A stretch of 49,847 nucleotides of DNA, from NCBI GenBank assembly GCA_003599455.1, contig QZKF01000030.1:1-49847 (forward strand). Reading direction: 5' to 3'. The DNA is from Comamonadaceae bacterium (GTDB lineage: Bacteria; Pseudomonadota; Gammaproteobacteria; Burkholderiales; Burkholderiaceae_C). Positions within the stretch are counted from its first letter, which is position 1. Every line of letters begins with the position of its first letter. Shown piece by piece: positions 1 to 9,760 of the stretch. The notes below the pieces were generated by a model. The model was not told where the DNA came from, did not search any database, and saw nothing but the letters and a program-made list of their open reading frames with translations. The position numbers were made by a program, and so were the translations under genes.

Positions 1-1155
1 GACCAGCGCGGCCATCTTGGGCAGCAGGCCCAGCACGATGAGGATGGCGCCGCCGGCCACGCAGACGAAGCGGCTCTTGACGCCGGTGACGCCGACCAGG
101 CCCACGTTCTGCGAGAAGCTGGTGTACGGGAAGGTGTTGAAGATGCCGCCGATGAGGGTGCCCAGGCCGTCGGTGCGCAGGCCGGCAGTGAGCGCCTTCT
201 GGTCGATCTTGCGATCGGTCATGTCGCCGAGCGCCAGGAACATGCCGGTGGACTCGATCATCACGACGATCATCACCAGGCTCATGGTGAGGATGAGGAT
301 GGGGTCGAAGATCGGTGCGGCGATCTCGAACGGCAGCACGAGGTCGAACCAGTTCGCCTTGCCCACCTTGTCGAAGTTCATGAGGCCGGCGGCGGTGGCG
401 ATCACGCCGCCGATGACGATGCCCAGCAGCACCGAGATGTTGGCGATGAAGCCGCGCGCGAATTTGGCAATCAGCAGGATGGCGGCCAGCACGACGGCGG
501 CGATGGCGATGTGCGGCATCTGCGCGTAGGCCGGGTTGGGCACGCTGCCCACGATGGCCAGGCCCTTGGGCAGCTCGGGCACGGCGCCGCTGGCGGAGGC
601 CTGCTTGACCGTGTCGAGCCATTGCAGGTGTTCAGGATTGGGGATGCTGGGTGCGGTGGGGCCGAAGGGGTTGCCGAAGATCCAGTTGATGCCGATGCGC
701 ATGAGGCTGATGCCGATCACCGCGATGATGGTGCCGGTGACCACCGGCGGGAAGAAGCGCAGCATGCGGCTGACGATGGGTGCGATGGCGATGGAGACCA
801 CGCCCGCGCCGATGATGGAGCCGAAGATCAGGCCGGCGCCCTGCACGCCGGGGTTGCTGTTCGCCATGGCCACCATGGGTGCGACGGAGGCGAAGGTCAC
901 GCCCATCATCACCGGCAGCTTGATGCCGAACCACTGCGTGGCGCCCAGCGCCTGGATCAGCGTGACCAGGCCGCAGCAGAACAGGTCGGCGGAGATCAGC
1001 ATGGCGACCTGCTCGGGGCTGAGCTTGAGCGCGCGCCCCACGATGAGCGGCACGGCGACCGCGCCGGCGTACATGACCAGCACGTGTTGCAGGCCGAGCG
1101 CGGTCAGTTTGCCGGCGGGCAGGACTTCGTCAACCGGGTGGACGGAGGTGGACAT
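1..1155 (-). CDS. NCS2-family purine (xanthine/urate-type) permease, 3' end cut by window edge
   Basis: This is an inner-membrane nucleobase:cation symporter, probably importing xanthine or urate. About 385 residues are visible, with no stop inside the window, so the C-terminus lies beyond position 1. Many hydrophobic segments are seen. The NAT/NCS2 signature appears as QNVGLVGVTG near the visible C-terminal end, and the N-terminus reads LGLQHVLVMYAGAVAVPLIVG, typical of the XanQ/PucK branch rather than UraA. The start at 1155 fits, with a GGAG-like ribosome site a few bases upstream. The substrate is inferred from context: a TGTATACA palindrome centred about 50 bp upstream is shared with hiuH/gntR and puuD, which places this gene in the purine regulon. 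The family call is firm. The exact substrate is not visible. Confidence 0.9.
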   Translation of the reverse strand, partial: MSTSVHPVDEVLPAGKLTALGLQHVLVMYAGAVAVPLIVGRALKLSPEQVAMLISADLFCCGLVTLIQALGATQWFGIKLPVMMGVTFASVAPMVAMANSNPGVQGAGLIFGSIIGAGVVSIAIAPIVSRMLRFFPPVVTGTIIAVIGISLMRIGINWIFGNPFGPTAPSIPNPEHLQWLDTVKQASASGAVPELPKGLAIVGSVPNPAYAQMPHIAIAAVVLAAILLIAKFARGFIANISVLLGIVIGGVIATAAGLMNFDKVGKANWFDLVLPFEIAAPIFDPILILTMSLVMIVVMIESTGMFLALGDMTDRKIDQKALTAGLRTDGLGTLIGGIFNTFPYTSFSQNVGLVGVTGVKSRFVCVAGGAILIVLGLLPKMAALV

Positions 1156-1196
1156 GGGGGCTCCTTCGGGGGCGTGGATGGGCTTCAATGCATGCA

Positions 1197-1212
1197 AATG
1201 TGTATACAGTTT
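1197..1212. promoter_or_regulatory. Putative GntR operator (site 1) upstream of the permease
   Basis: The sequence is AATGTGTATACAGTTT, an imperfect 16-bp palindrome around the core TGTATACA. It shares its core and flanks with the sites at 8563-8578 and 10631-10646. It is centred about 50 bp upstream of the permease start, a suitable place for an operator over the promoter. GntR/FadR-type regulators typically bind GT-N-AC half sites, which fits. Assignment to the regulator at 7872-8537 is inference. Confidence 0.6.
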
Positions 1213-1324
1213 ATGTGTGCGATTTGATGTTGGGCAGCTAGGGGAAACCCGGTTTCTGACCGGCGGTTTTTGTCTTTGGCGATGACCTCCTCGCACGTCA
1301 CCTGTTCGTGCCACCGTACCTTCT

Positions 1325-1425
1325 GGCGCGTGGGCGGGTGGCGTTCTGCGCAGCGGGGTCAAGGAGGAGCCGGCACCAGCCGGCGGGGGACACCCGCGGA
1401 GCAGAGCGCCACCCGCTCACGCGCC
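1325..1425. repeat. Large imperfect inverted repeat (about 36-bp arms)
   Basis: The left arm at 1325-1360 pairs with the right arm at 1389-1425. The arms begin GGCGCGTG and share GCGGGTGGCG and TCTGC blocks, with roughly 30 of 36 positions matching. The interval holds a second small hairpin, GCCGGC-acca-GCCGGC, at 1369-1384. The whole could fold into a long cruciform or RNA hairpin. It lies in the 329-bp gap between the permease and maeB, just beyond the maeB terminator. It looks like a dispersed intergenic repeat (REP/MITE-like) rather than a gene, but copy number cannot be judged from one window. The rest of the gap (1213-1324) shows nothing I can name. Confidence 0.6.
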
Positions 1426-1439
1426 CGCGAGGTACAGGC

Positions 1440-1466
1440 AAAAAAAGGGACGCCATGGCGTCCCTT
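1440..1466 (-). terminator. Rho-independent terminator of maeB
   Basis: A perfect palindrome, GGGACGCCATGGCGTCCC, is flanked on the plus strand by a run of seven A residues, which becomes a U-tract on the minus-strand transcript. It begins about 19 bp after the maeB stop codon. This is a textbook intrinsic terminator. Confidence 0.9.
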
Positions 1467-1484
1467 CGGATGAAGCGCCGGCGC

Positions 1485-3773
<2,289 letters not shown>

Positions 3774-3784
3774 GTTGTCTCCAG

Positions 3785-3825
3785 GGGCGATGAATGCGTG
3801 GTCATTGTGTCACGCGTTCATGCCC
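3785..3825. promoter_or_regulatory. Strong hairpin between the M20 gene and maeB
   Basis: ATGAATGCGTG (3790-3800) pairs with CACGCGTTCAT (3811-3821) with one mismatch. The stem is prolonged by GGGC/GCCC after a one-base bulge. It lies 37 bp after the stop of the M20 gene and 12 bp before the maeB start, beside the maeB ribosome site. There is no T-run on either side, so it could be a terminator-like element, a processing site or a translational control hairpin of maeB. The role is not determined. Confidence 0.5.
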
Positions 3826-3861
3826 ATGTCGCCGCGGTGGGCGCGGCGTTTCAGGGATGGT

Positions 3862-5109
3862 TCAGGCGGGCTGCAGCAGGTCGAACAGCGTGCGCGCAAC
3901 GACCTTGGTGGCGCGGCGCAAATCGTCGAGCTGCAGGTGCTCGTCGGCGCGCTTGGCGTTCGATTCGCGCACCGTGCGCGGGCCCGCGCCGTAGATCACG
4001 CCGGGGATGCCGTGCTCGCCGTAGATGCGCACATCGGTGTAGAGCGGCGTGCCCACGGCGGGAATGGCTTCGCCGAAGACCGCCTGGCCGTGCTTCTGGA
4101 TCGCTTCGACCAGCGGCCGGTTGCCGGGCAGCGGCTTGAGTGCCCGCGCCAGCAGGATGCGTTTCACATCAACGCGGATCGCGCGGCCGCCGCGTGGCGG
4201 GTTGAAGCTGGCGGCAGCCTGCTCGATGGTGCGGCGCAGCGAGGCCTCCACCTCGGCCGGGTCTTCCTCGGGGATCATGCGGCGGTCGATCTTGAGCAGC
4301 ACCTTGCCGGGGATCACGTTGGTGTTGGTGCCGCCGCTGATCTGGCCCACGTTGAGGTAGGGGTGGGTGATGCCTTCGACGCTGGACCTGACCTTCAGGT
4401 AGTCGGTGTTGAGCGCATAGAGCGCGTTGAGGATGTGCGTGGCGCCCTGCAGCGCGTCGGTGCCGCTGTCGGGAATGGCGGCGTGCGCCATGTCGCCGTG
4501 CACCGTCACCTCCAGCTGCAGGCAGCCGTTGTGCGCCACCACCACCTGGTAGCTGAAGCCGGCGGCGATCATCAGGTCGGGCTTCGTCAGGCCTTTCCTG
4601 AGCAGCCAGTCGGGGCCGACCTCGCCGCCGTATTCCTCGTCGTAGGTCACGTGCAGTTCCACGCCGCCGGCGAGCCTGGCGCCCAGCGATTCGAGCGCGC
4701 GGATGGCGAAGCTGAAGCTCGCGATGTCGCACTTGCTGACCGCGGTGGCGCGGCCGTAGATCTTCCCGTCCACGATCTCGCCGCCGTAGGGGTCGTGCGT
4801 CCAGCCCTCGCCGGGCGGCACCACGTCGCCGTGCGCGTTGAGCGCGATGGTCTTGCCCGGGCCGTAGGGGCGGCGCACGATCAGGTTGGTGATGCTCTGC
4901 AGGCCAGCGGCCTGCACCTCGGCGTCGGGCACCGCGTGCTTCTCCGCGGTCAGGCCCATCGCGGCGAGCAGCTCGGCGGTGCGCTCGGCGTGCGGCGCGT
5001 TGTTGCCGGGTGGGGTGTCGGTGGGCACGCGCACAAGCTCCTGCAGGAAGCGCACTTCCTCGTCGAAATGGGCGTCGATCCAGGCATCCAGTTGTTGTTC
5101 GGTGGTCAT
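3862..5109 (-). CDS. M20-family (ArgE/DapE-like) metallohydrolase of the purine operon
   Basis: It is a cytosolic zinc amidohydrolase of 415 residues. The first metal motif is HGD (H93, D95) and the catalytic/metal Glu pair is in DEE (E158-E159). A C-terminal His occurs in RADEHLQLDDL. In ArgE/DapE enzymes the stretch after HGD reads GRG..D.K, where Asp bridges the two metals. Here it reads GRATAVSKCD, with Val124 at that place and an Asp four residues later. This may mark a distinct subfamily. The gene begins 6 bp after the uraD-allC fusion and is the last gene of the gntR-puuE operon, so an ureido or carbamoyl intermediate of allantoate breakdown is a plausible substrate. That is inference; generic annotation would be an ArgE/DapE-type deacylase. 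Confidence 0.85.
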   Translation of the reverse strand: MTTEQQLDAWIDAHFDEEVRFLQELVRVPTDTPPGNNAPHAERTAELLAAMGLTAEKHAVPDAEVQAAGLQSITNLIVRRPYGPGKTIALNAHGDVVPPGEGWTHDPYGGEIVDGKIYGRATAVSKCDIASFSFAIRALESLGARLAGGVELHVTYDEEYGGEVGPDWLLRKGLTKPDLMIAAGFSYQVVVAHNGCLQLEVTVHGDMAHAAIPDSGTDALQGATHILNALYALNTDYLKVRSSVEGITHPYLNVGQISGGTNTNVIPGKVLLKIDRRMIPEEDPAEVEASLRRTIEQAAASFNPPRGGRAIRVDVKRILLARALKPLPGNRPLVEAIQKHGQAVFGEAIPAVGTPLYTDVRIYGEHGIPGVIYGAGPRTVRESNAKRADEHLQLDDLRRATKVVARTLFDLLQPA

Positions 5110-5115
5110 GGGGGT

Positions 5116-6906
5116 TCAGTGCTTGTGTTCGGTGGCGAGTTGGTCGAGCAGGTGCGAGAAGGCGTTCACGCACAGCTCCATGTCGTCGCTGGTGGTGGAC
5201 TCCAGCGGGTTGTGGCTGATGCCGCTGTTGAGGCCGCGCACGAAGAGCATGGCCTGCGGCATCACCTCGTGCAGCTTCATGGCGTCGTGGCCGGCGCCGC
5301 TGGGCATGCGGTGCAGCGGCACGCCCAGGGCAGTCACCGCGTTCTCCCAGCGGGTCTGCCAGGCGGGCGCGCTCGGCGCAGCGGCCGCGCGCATGGTTTC
5401 TTCCGTGGTCAGACCGATGCCCCGGCGCTCGCAGATGGCGCGCAGCTGCGCGAGGATGTCGCGCTCCAGCGCATCGCGCTGCGCGTTGCTGGGCGCGCGC
5501 AGGTCCAGCGAGAAGCGGCAGCGCCCGGGCACCACGTTGATCGAACCGCCCGGCACCTGCAGCATGCCGATGGTGGCGACCGAATCGCCGTCGGCCGCGG
5601 CGCGCTGCTCGGCGTAGAGCGCGAGCTCGGCCACCGCGCTGGCCGCGTCGCGCCGGCGGTTCATGGGCGTGGTGCCGGCGTGGCTTGCCATGCCGATGGC
5701 TTCACACAGGTAGCGCACGCTGGCGTTGATGGAGGTGACCACGCCCAGCGGCAGGTCCATCTCGTTGAGCACCGGACCCTGCTCGATGTGCACCTCGACG
5801 AAGCCGAGGTAGTTCGACGGCTCGCGTGTCAGGGCGCCAATGGCCTCCAGCGTGGCCGGCAGGCCGGCGTGCTGCATGGCCGCGCGCATGGTCACGCCGT
5901 CGGCGTCCTGCTGGTCGAGCCAGGCGGGGTTGAAGTGGCCGGTGAGCGCGCCCGAGCCCAGGAAGGTGGCCTTGTAGCGCTGGCCTTCCTCTTCGGCGAA
6001 GCCCACCACTTCGATCGCGAAGGGCAGGCGCTGGCCGGCCGCATGGAGCCGTTTCACGCAGGCCATGGGCACGAAGATGCCCAGCCGGCCGTCGTACTTG
6101 CCACCGTTGCGCACGGTGTCGTAGTGGCTGCCGGTGAGGAGTGCTTTCGCCGCGGGCGTGGCGCCGTGGTACCGCCCCACCACGTTGCCCACCGCATCGA
6201 TCTTCACCTCGTCGAACCCGCATTCCCGCATGCGGGCAGCGATGTCGGCCGCACACGCCCGGTGCGCGTCGGTGAGGTAGGTCACCGTGAGCTCACCGCG
6301 CTCGGCGAACTCCGGGTCGCTGTGGCGCGCCAGGTGTTCGTGCCAGTCCCAGACCTCGTTGCCCACCACGGGCTCGAAGCCGAACTTGTCGTTCAGCCGG
6401 ATCTCGGCGATGCGGTGGATGTGGCGCAGGCACTCGGCGCGCTCGAAGTCGACCGGGTGGCCCAGGCGGCGCTCGAAGGTGGCGATGATCTCGCGCTTGG
6501 CCAGGCCGGTACCGCGCGGGCCGCGCACGGCCAGGATGAACGGGAAGCCGAATTTCGCGTTGTAGTGCGCGTTGAGTTGCTGGATGTGCGCAAACTCTTC
6601 GGGCGTGCAGTTCGTGAGGCCCGCCCTGGTTTGCTCGTTGGTGGATTCGGCGGTGAGCGACTGGTTCACCATCGCCTTGCCGGCGAGCTCGGGGTGGGCG
6701 CGGATCAGCGCGAGCTGCGCGTCCACGCCGGCGTGGGCGAGCACCGTCACCATGGCGTGCTTCAGCGCGGCCAGCGAGAAAAAAGGGCGTTGCGCCAGGG
6801 CCTGCTGCGCGATCCAGGGCGAGTGTTCGTACAGGCCGTCGAGCATCTGCGCGGCTTCGGCCAGCGGTGCGCGGTTGAGTTGGTCCAGGGTGATGGGCAT
6901 GGGCAT
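5116..6906 (-). CDS. Fused OHCU decarboxylase (UraD) - allantoate amidohydrolase (AllC-type)
   Basis: This is a bifunctional cytosolic enzyme of 596 residues. Residues 1-175 are an OHCU decarboxylase domain, with the catalytic His in HPELAGKA (H71), then LTAESTNEQ and KFGFPFILAVRG. It would convert OHCU to S-allantoin. Residues about 185-596 are an M20 allantoate amidohydrolase or carbamoylase domain, with GSHYDTV (H261, D263), GGKYDGRLG (D272) and FAEEEGQR. It would hydrolyse allantoate. The two steps flank the PuuE reaction, whose gene lies 21 bp upstream. The join near 175-185 is in a single uninterrupted frame, so this is a real fusion. Whether the second domain acts on allantoate or another ureido compound rests on context. 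Confidence 0.93.
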   Translation of the reverse strand: MPMPITLDQLNRAPLAEAAQMLDGLYEHSPWIAQQALAQRPFFSLAALKHAMVTVLAHAGVDAQLALIRAHPELAGKAMVNQSLTAESTNEQTRAGLTNCTPEEFAHIQQLNAHYNAKFGFPFILAVRGPRGTGLAKREIIATFERRLGHPVDFERAECLRHIHRIAEIRLNDKFGFEPVVGNEVWDWHEHLARHSDPEFAERGELTVTYLTDAHRACAADIAARMRECGFDEVKIDAVGNVVGRYHGATPAAKALLTGSHYDTVRNGGKYDGRLGIFVPMACVKRLHAAGQRLPFAIEVVGFAEEEGQRYKATFLGSGALTGHFNPAWLDQQDADGVTMRAAMQHAGLPATLEAIGALTREPSNYLGFVEVHIEQGPVLNEMDLPLGVVTSINASVRYLCEAIGMASHAGTTPMNRRRDAASAVAELALYAEQRAAADGDSVATIGMLQVPGGSINVVPGRCRFSLDLRAPSNAQRDALERDILAQLRAICERRGIGLTTEETMRAAAAPSAPAWQTRWENAVTALGVPLHRMPSGAGHDAMKLHEVMPQAMLFVRGLNSGISHNPLESTTSDDMELCVNAFSHLLDQLATEHKH

Positions 6907-6927
6907 TCGGTGGGAAGAGGCGTGTGG

Positions 6928-7875
6928 TCAGGGAGCGACCGGATGCGTCTGGCGCCAGTGGCGCGCGATGTCGACCCGGCGCGCGACCCAGACATGTTCG
7001 TGCCGCTGGACGTGGTCCAGGAAGCGCTGCAGCGCGGTGATGCGGCCGGGCCGGCCGAGCAGGCGGCAGTGCATGCCGATGCTCATCATCTTGGGGCGGT
7101 CCAGGCCCTCGGGGTCGCCTTCGGCGTAGAGCGCGTCGAAGCTGTCGCGCAGGTATTCGAAGAACGGGTCGGCGTGCGAGAAGCCCTGGGGCAGGGCAAA
7201 GCGCATGTCGTTGCAGTCCAGCGTGTAGGGCACGATGAGCTGGTGCGCGTCGCTGCCGTCGGTCTTGCGCACCTTCATCCAGAACGGCAGGTCGTCGCCG
7301 TAGTAGTCGCTGTCGTACTCGAAGCCGCCAAAGTCGGCCACCAGGCGGCGCGTGTTCGGGCTGTCGCGCCCGGTGTACCAGCCCAGCGGCCGGTTGCCGG
7401 TGAGGTCTTGAATGATGTGCATGGCCTGCGCCATGTGGGCGCGCTCGGTGGCTTCGTCCACGTTCTGGTAGTGGATCCACTTCAGGCCGTGGCAGGCGAT
7501 GTCGTGCCCGAGCTCCCTGAACGCGGCCGTCACGTCCGGGCTGCGCTGCAAGGCCGTGGCCACGCCGAACACAGTGAGTGGCAGGCCGCGGCGCTCGAAC
7601 TCGCGCAGGATGCGCCAGACGCCGGCGCGCGAGCCGTATTCGTAGATGCCTTCCATGCTGATGTGCCGCGCGGGGTAGGCCGCGGGGTTGAACATCTCGG
7701 AGAGGAACTGCTCGGAGGCGTCGTCGCCGTGCAGCACGCTGTTCTCGCCGCCTTCTTCGTAGTTCAGCACGAACTGCACGGCAATGCGCGCGCCGTTCGG
7801 CCAGCGGGCGTGGGGCACGTCGCGGCCGTAGCCGGCCAGGTCTCGCGGGTACCCGCGCGTGGAGTCGTAGGTCAT
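6928..7875 (-). CDS. puuE: Allantoinase PuuE (polysaccharide-deacetylase-like, metal-independent type)
   Basis: It hydrolyses allantoin to allantoate. At 315 residues it matches the PuuE family of the NodB/carbohydrate esterase 4 fold, which is unrelated to the amidohydrolase-type AllB. Visible marks are YPRDLAGYG at the N-terminus, FVLNYEEGGENSVLHGD near 35-51, EYGSRAGVWR and the HDIACHGLKWI stretch. It overlaps the end of gntR by four bases (ATGA) and is followed after 21 bp by the uraD-allC fusion, giving a tight operon. Regulation is expected from the palindrome at 8563-8578. Confidence 0.95.
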   Translation of the reverse strand: MTYDSTRGYPRDLAGYGRDVPHARWPNGARIAVQFVLNYEEGGENSVLHGDDASEQFLSEMFNPAAYPARHISMEGIYEYGSRAGVWRILREFERRGLPLTVFGVATALQRSPDVTAAFRELGHDIACHGLKWIHYQNVDEATERAHMAQAMHIIQDLTGNRPLGWYTGRDSPNTRRLVADFGGFEYDSDYYGDDLPFWMKVRKTDGSDAHQLIVPYTLDCNDMRFALPQGFSHADPFFEYLRDSFDALYAEGDPEGLDRPKMMSIGMHCRLLGRPGRITALQRFLDHVQRHEHVWVARRVDIARHWRQTHPVAP

Positions 7876-8537
7876 GACAAGGCCATGGAGATGTCGTTGG
7901 TCGGCAGCTTGCGGTCGAAGGTCAGGTTTTCCTCCACGTGCAGCAGGTGCTCGTTCATCAGGCGCACGGCCAGTTCCTCGTCGCGCGCGGCCAGGGCCTT
8001 CACGATGTCGGCGTGTTCGTCGTTGGAGTGTTCGGCGGCCTGGTTGCTCTGGTACATGAGCGTGATCAGCGCACAGCGCGAGATGAGTTCGCGCAGCAGC
8101 TCGGCCAGCACCTGGTTTCCCATGAGCTCGGCCATGCGCACGTGGAAGTCGCCCAGCAGCTCGGTGCGCCCGGCCACGTCCTCGTTGTTCACCGCGAGCT
8201 TTTCCTGCGCCACGTGCTCGCGCAAGGCCTTGATCTTGGCGGTGGTCACGGTCTTGACGAAGGCGCGTGTCATTTCCACTTCCAGCATGCGCCGCACCGC
8301 AAACACCTGCTGCGCCTCCTGCACCGAGGGCGTGGCCACGAAGGCGCCGCGCGCGGGCTCGAGCCGGATCAGCCGGTTCTGCGACAGCTGGAACAGGGCC
8401 TGGCGCACCAGGGTGCGCGAGACACCGAAATGATCGGCCAGTTTCTGCTCGGCCAGCTTGGTGCCGGGGTGCAGGCGGTGCTCCACAATGGCCCGCGTGA
8501 GCGACTCGACGATGTGCAGGGTGCTGGAGGTTTCCAT
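7872..8537 (-). CDS. GntR-family (FadR/FCD type) transcriptional regulator of purine catabolism
   Basis: This 221-residue cytosolic DNA-binding regulator has an N-terminal winged helix, with the recognition region LADHFGVSRTLVRQAL near residues 33-48. An all-helical FCD ligand domain follows (about 75-215). The frame is open further upstream, but the ATG at 8537 is the natural start because the domain begins at once and the palindrome at 8563-8578 lies just ahead. It is the first gene of the operon with puuE, uraD-allC and M20, and is divergent from hiuH. I infer that it is a local repressor relieved by a purine breakdown product and that it binds the TGTATACA palindromes, including the one over its own promoter. 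Confidence 0.92.
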   Translation of the reverse strand: METSSTLHIVESLTRAIVEHRLHPGTKLAEQKLADHFGVSRTLVRQALFQLSQNRLIRLEPARGAFVATPSVQEAQQVFAVRRMLEVEMTRAFVKTVTTAKIKALREHVAQEKLAVNNEDVAGRTELLGDFHVRMAELMGNQVLAELLRELISRCALITLMYQSNQAAEHSNDEHADIVKALAARDEELAVRLMNEHLLHVEENLTFDRKLPTNDISMALS

Positions 8538-8562
8538 GCGGTCATCATATCCAGAAAAACAA

Positions 8563-8578
8563 AAAGTGTATACACTTT
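8563..8578. promoter_or_regulatory. Perfect 16-bp palindromic operator (site 2) in the gntR/hiuH divergent region
   Basis: AAAGTGTATACACTTT is a perfect palindrome. It is centred 33 bp from the gntR start and about 40 bp from the hiuH start, so one bound dimer could control both directions. The same motif occurs upstream of the permease (1197-1212) and puuD (10631-10646). Binding by the adjacent GntR protein is inferred. Confidence 0.75.
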
Positions 8579-8609
8579 CGGTCGACCATAGAACACGCGA
8601 AGGATGCAC

Positions 8610-8963
8610 ATGGGCTTGAGTACACACGTTCTGGACACCATGCACGGCTGCCCCGCGGCGGGCATGCAGGTGGAGCTGCACACCACCGACGGCGACCGGG
8701 CCACGCTGGTCAAGCGCTTCACGCTCAACCACGATGGTCGCAACCCCGACGGCCTGCTGTACGACAACGCCAGCCTCAAAGCGGGCACCTACCGACTGGT
8801 GTTCGATGTGAAGGGCTATTTCGCGGCCAAGGGTGTGGCCCTGCCCGAGCCCAATTTCCTGAACCGCGTGGCGCTCGACTTCGGCGTGGCGCACACCGAC
8901 CAGCATTACCACGTGCCGCTGCTGGTGAGCCCCTGGAGCTATTCCACCTACCGGGGCAGCTGA
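8610..8963 (+). CDS. hiuH: 5-hydroxyisourate hydrolase (transthyretin-related)
   Basis: It hydrolyses 5-hydroxyisourate, the product of urate oxidase, to OHCU. The family hallmarks are present: HVLD at the N-terminus (H6), HDGR (R44), HYHVPLLVSPWSYSTYRGS at the end, and the C-terminal YRGS tetrapeptide. The length of 117 residues is normal. An in-frame ATG at 8604 exists, but AAGGA at 8600-8604 sits five bases before the ATG at 8610, which I therefore choose. It is divergent from the gntR operon, shares its operator, and is followed by a terminator, so it is probably monocistronic. It feeds the UraD domain of the fusion. Confidence 0.96.
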   Translation: MGLSTHVLDTMHGCPAAGMQVELHTTDGDRATLVKRFTLNHDGRNPDGLLYDNASLKAGTYRLVFDVKGYFAAKGVALPEPNFLNRVALDFGVAHTDQHYHVPLLVSPWSYSTYRGS

Positions 8964-8981
8964 GGCCGAGGCACGGCCATG

Positions 8982-9008
8982 AAAAAACCCGCCGGGTGGC
9001 GGGTTCTT
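8982..9008. terminator. Bidirectional terminator between hiuH and the convergent lipoprotein gene
   Basis: AACCCGCC-gggt-GGCGGGTT forms a hairpin, preceded by a run of A residues and followed by TTCTT. It lies between convergent genes at 8963 and 9026. The A-run gives a good U-tract for the minus-strand gene and a weaker one for hiuH. Confidence 0.8.
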
Positions 9009-9025
9009 CGGGTTGCCCGAGGGGG

Positions 9026-9583
9026 CTATTTGTCGCGCTGGCCTTCGGTCAGCGTGTCGAGCTGGAACTGGCCGCTCTCGTGCCAGAGCCAGGTGTCGGT
9101 GTAGCTCACGCGGCCCATGCGCACCGGCGCGGGGAAGGGTGCGGCGGCGCGCACCGTGCGCTCGATCTCCATGCGGCTGCCGGCATGGCTCGGCGGGCGC
9201 AGCCAGTTCAGGTGGCGGATGTTGCCCAACTCGTCGATTTCCAGCTGCATGACGCCCACACCCTGGAGCAGGGGCGGCATCTTGCCCTTGTAGATGCGAT
9301 GGCCGTTGCTGCCGTAGATGTGCTTGGCGCCGTCCTTGCGGTAGTCCATCGGAGACACCGCGTGTGACACCAGCTTGGGCGTGGGTCGTGCGACAACCGG
9401 CGGAGCTGCGGGGGCAGGTGCCTGGGCGGGCGGTGGTGGCGGAGGCGGGGGAGGGGGCAGCGGCGCGGCGCAGGCGGCGAGCAGCGCGGCGCCGCAGACG
9501 CCCATCCAGCCCCAGGGAGAGCGGGGCTGTGTGGCGGCGTCGCCGCTGTTGACGGGACGGGGAGCGGGGGTGATGTCTCTCAT
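9026..9583 (-). CDS. Proline-rich putative lipoprotein with TonB C-terminal-like domain
   Basis: This 185-residue protein has an N-terminal hydrophobic stretch ending in LLAAC (Cys38), which fits a lipobox. A run of about ten prolines and a Pro/Ala linker follow. Residues about 105-165 read GVMQLEIDELGNIRHLNWLR and then a region ending APFPAPVR, resembling the C-terminal domain of TonB-family proteins. A periplasmic or outer-membrane-anchored location is expected. There is no recognisable membrane-anchor helix beyond the signal-like segment. It is convergent with hiuH and divergent from xdhC, and is not clearly part of the purine pathway. The function is unknown and the TonB-like call is moderate. 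Confidence 0.7.
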   Translation of the reverse strand: MRDITPAPRPVNSGDAATQPRSPWGWMGVCGAALLAACAAPLPPPPPPPPPPAQAPAPAAPPVVARPTPKLVSHAVSPMDYRKDGAKHIYGSNGHRIYKGKMPPLLQGVGVMQLEIDELGNIRHLNWLRPPSHAGSRMEIERTVRAAAPFPAPVRMGRVSYTDTWLWHESGQFQLDTLTEGQRDK

Positions 9584-9760
9584 GGTGTCAGGCCTGTAAG
9601 TCAGAACGGGCGCCGGGCTGTGGACTTCGGGTGGACCATATGGCGGGGCGAATGGAGTGTATGAGCGTTTTCAACAGGGGTTCATTACAGTACGGCGGAT
9701 ACTCGCGGGTCTTGATGCCGATTACGTCTCCATACATGTTTTTTGACGTCGACGCGACAC

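Noticed and set aside
1445..1466. Palindrome GGGACGCCATGGCGTCCC as a possible operator
   Set aside because: The flanking A-run and its place just after the maeB stop identify it as an intrinsic terminator.
9584..9760. Search for a fourth TGTATACA operator upstream of xdhC
   Set aside because: Only weak partial matches such as GTGTATGA and ATACATG occur, with no palindromic core.
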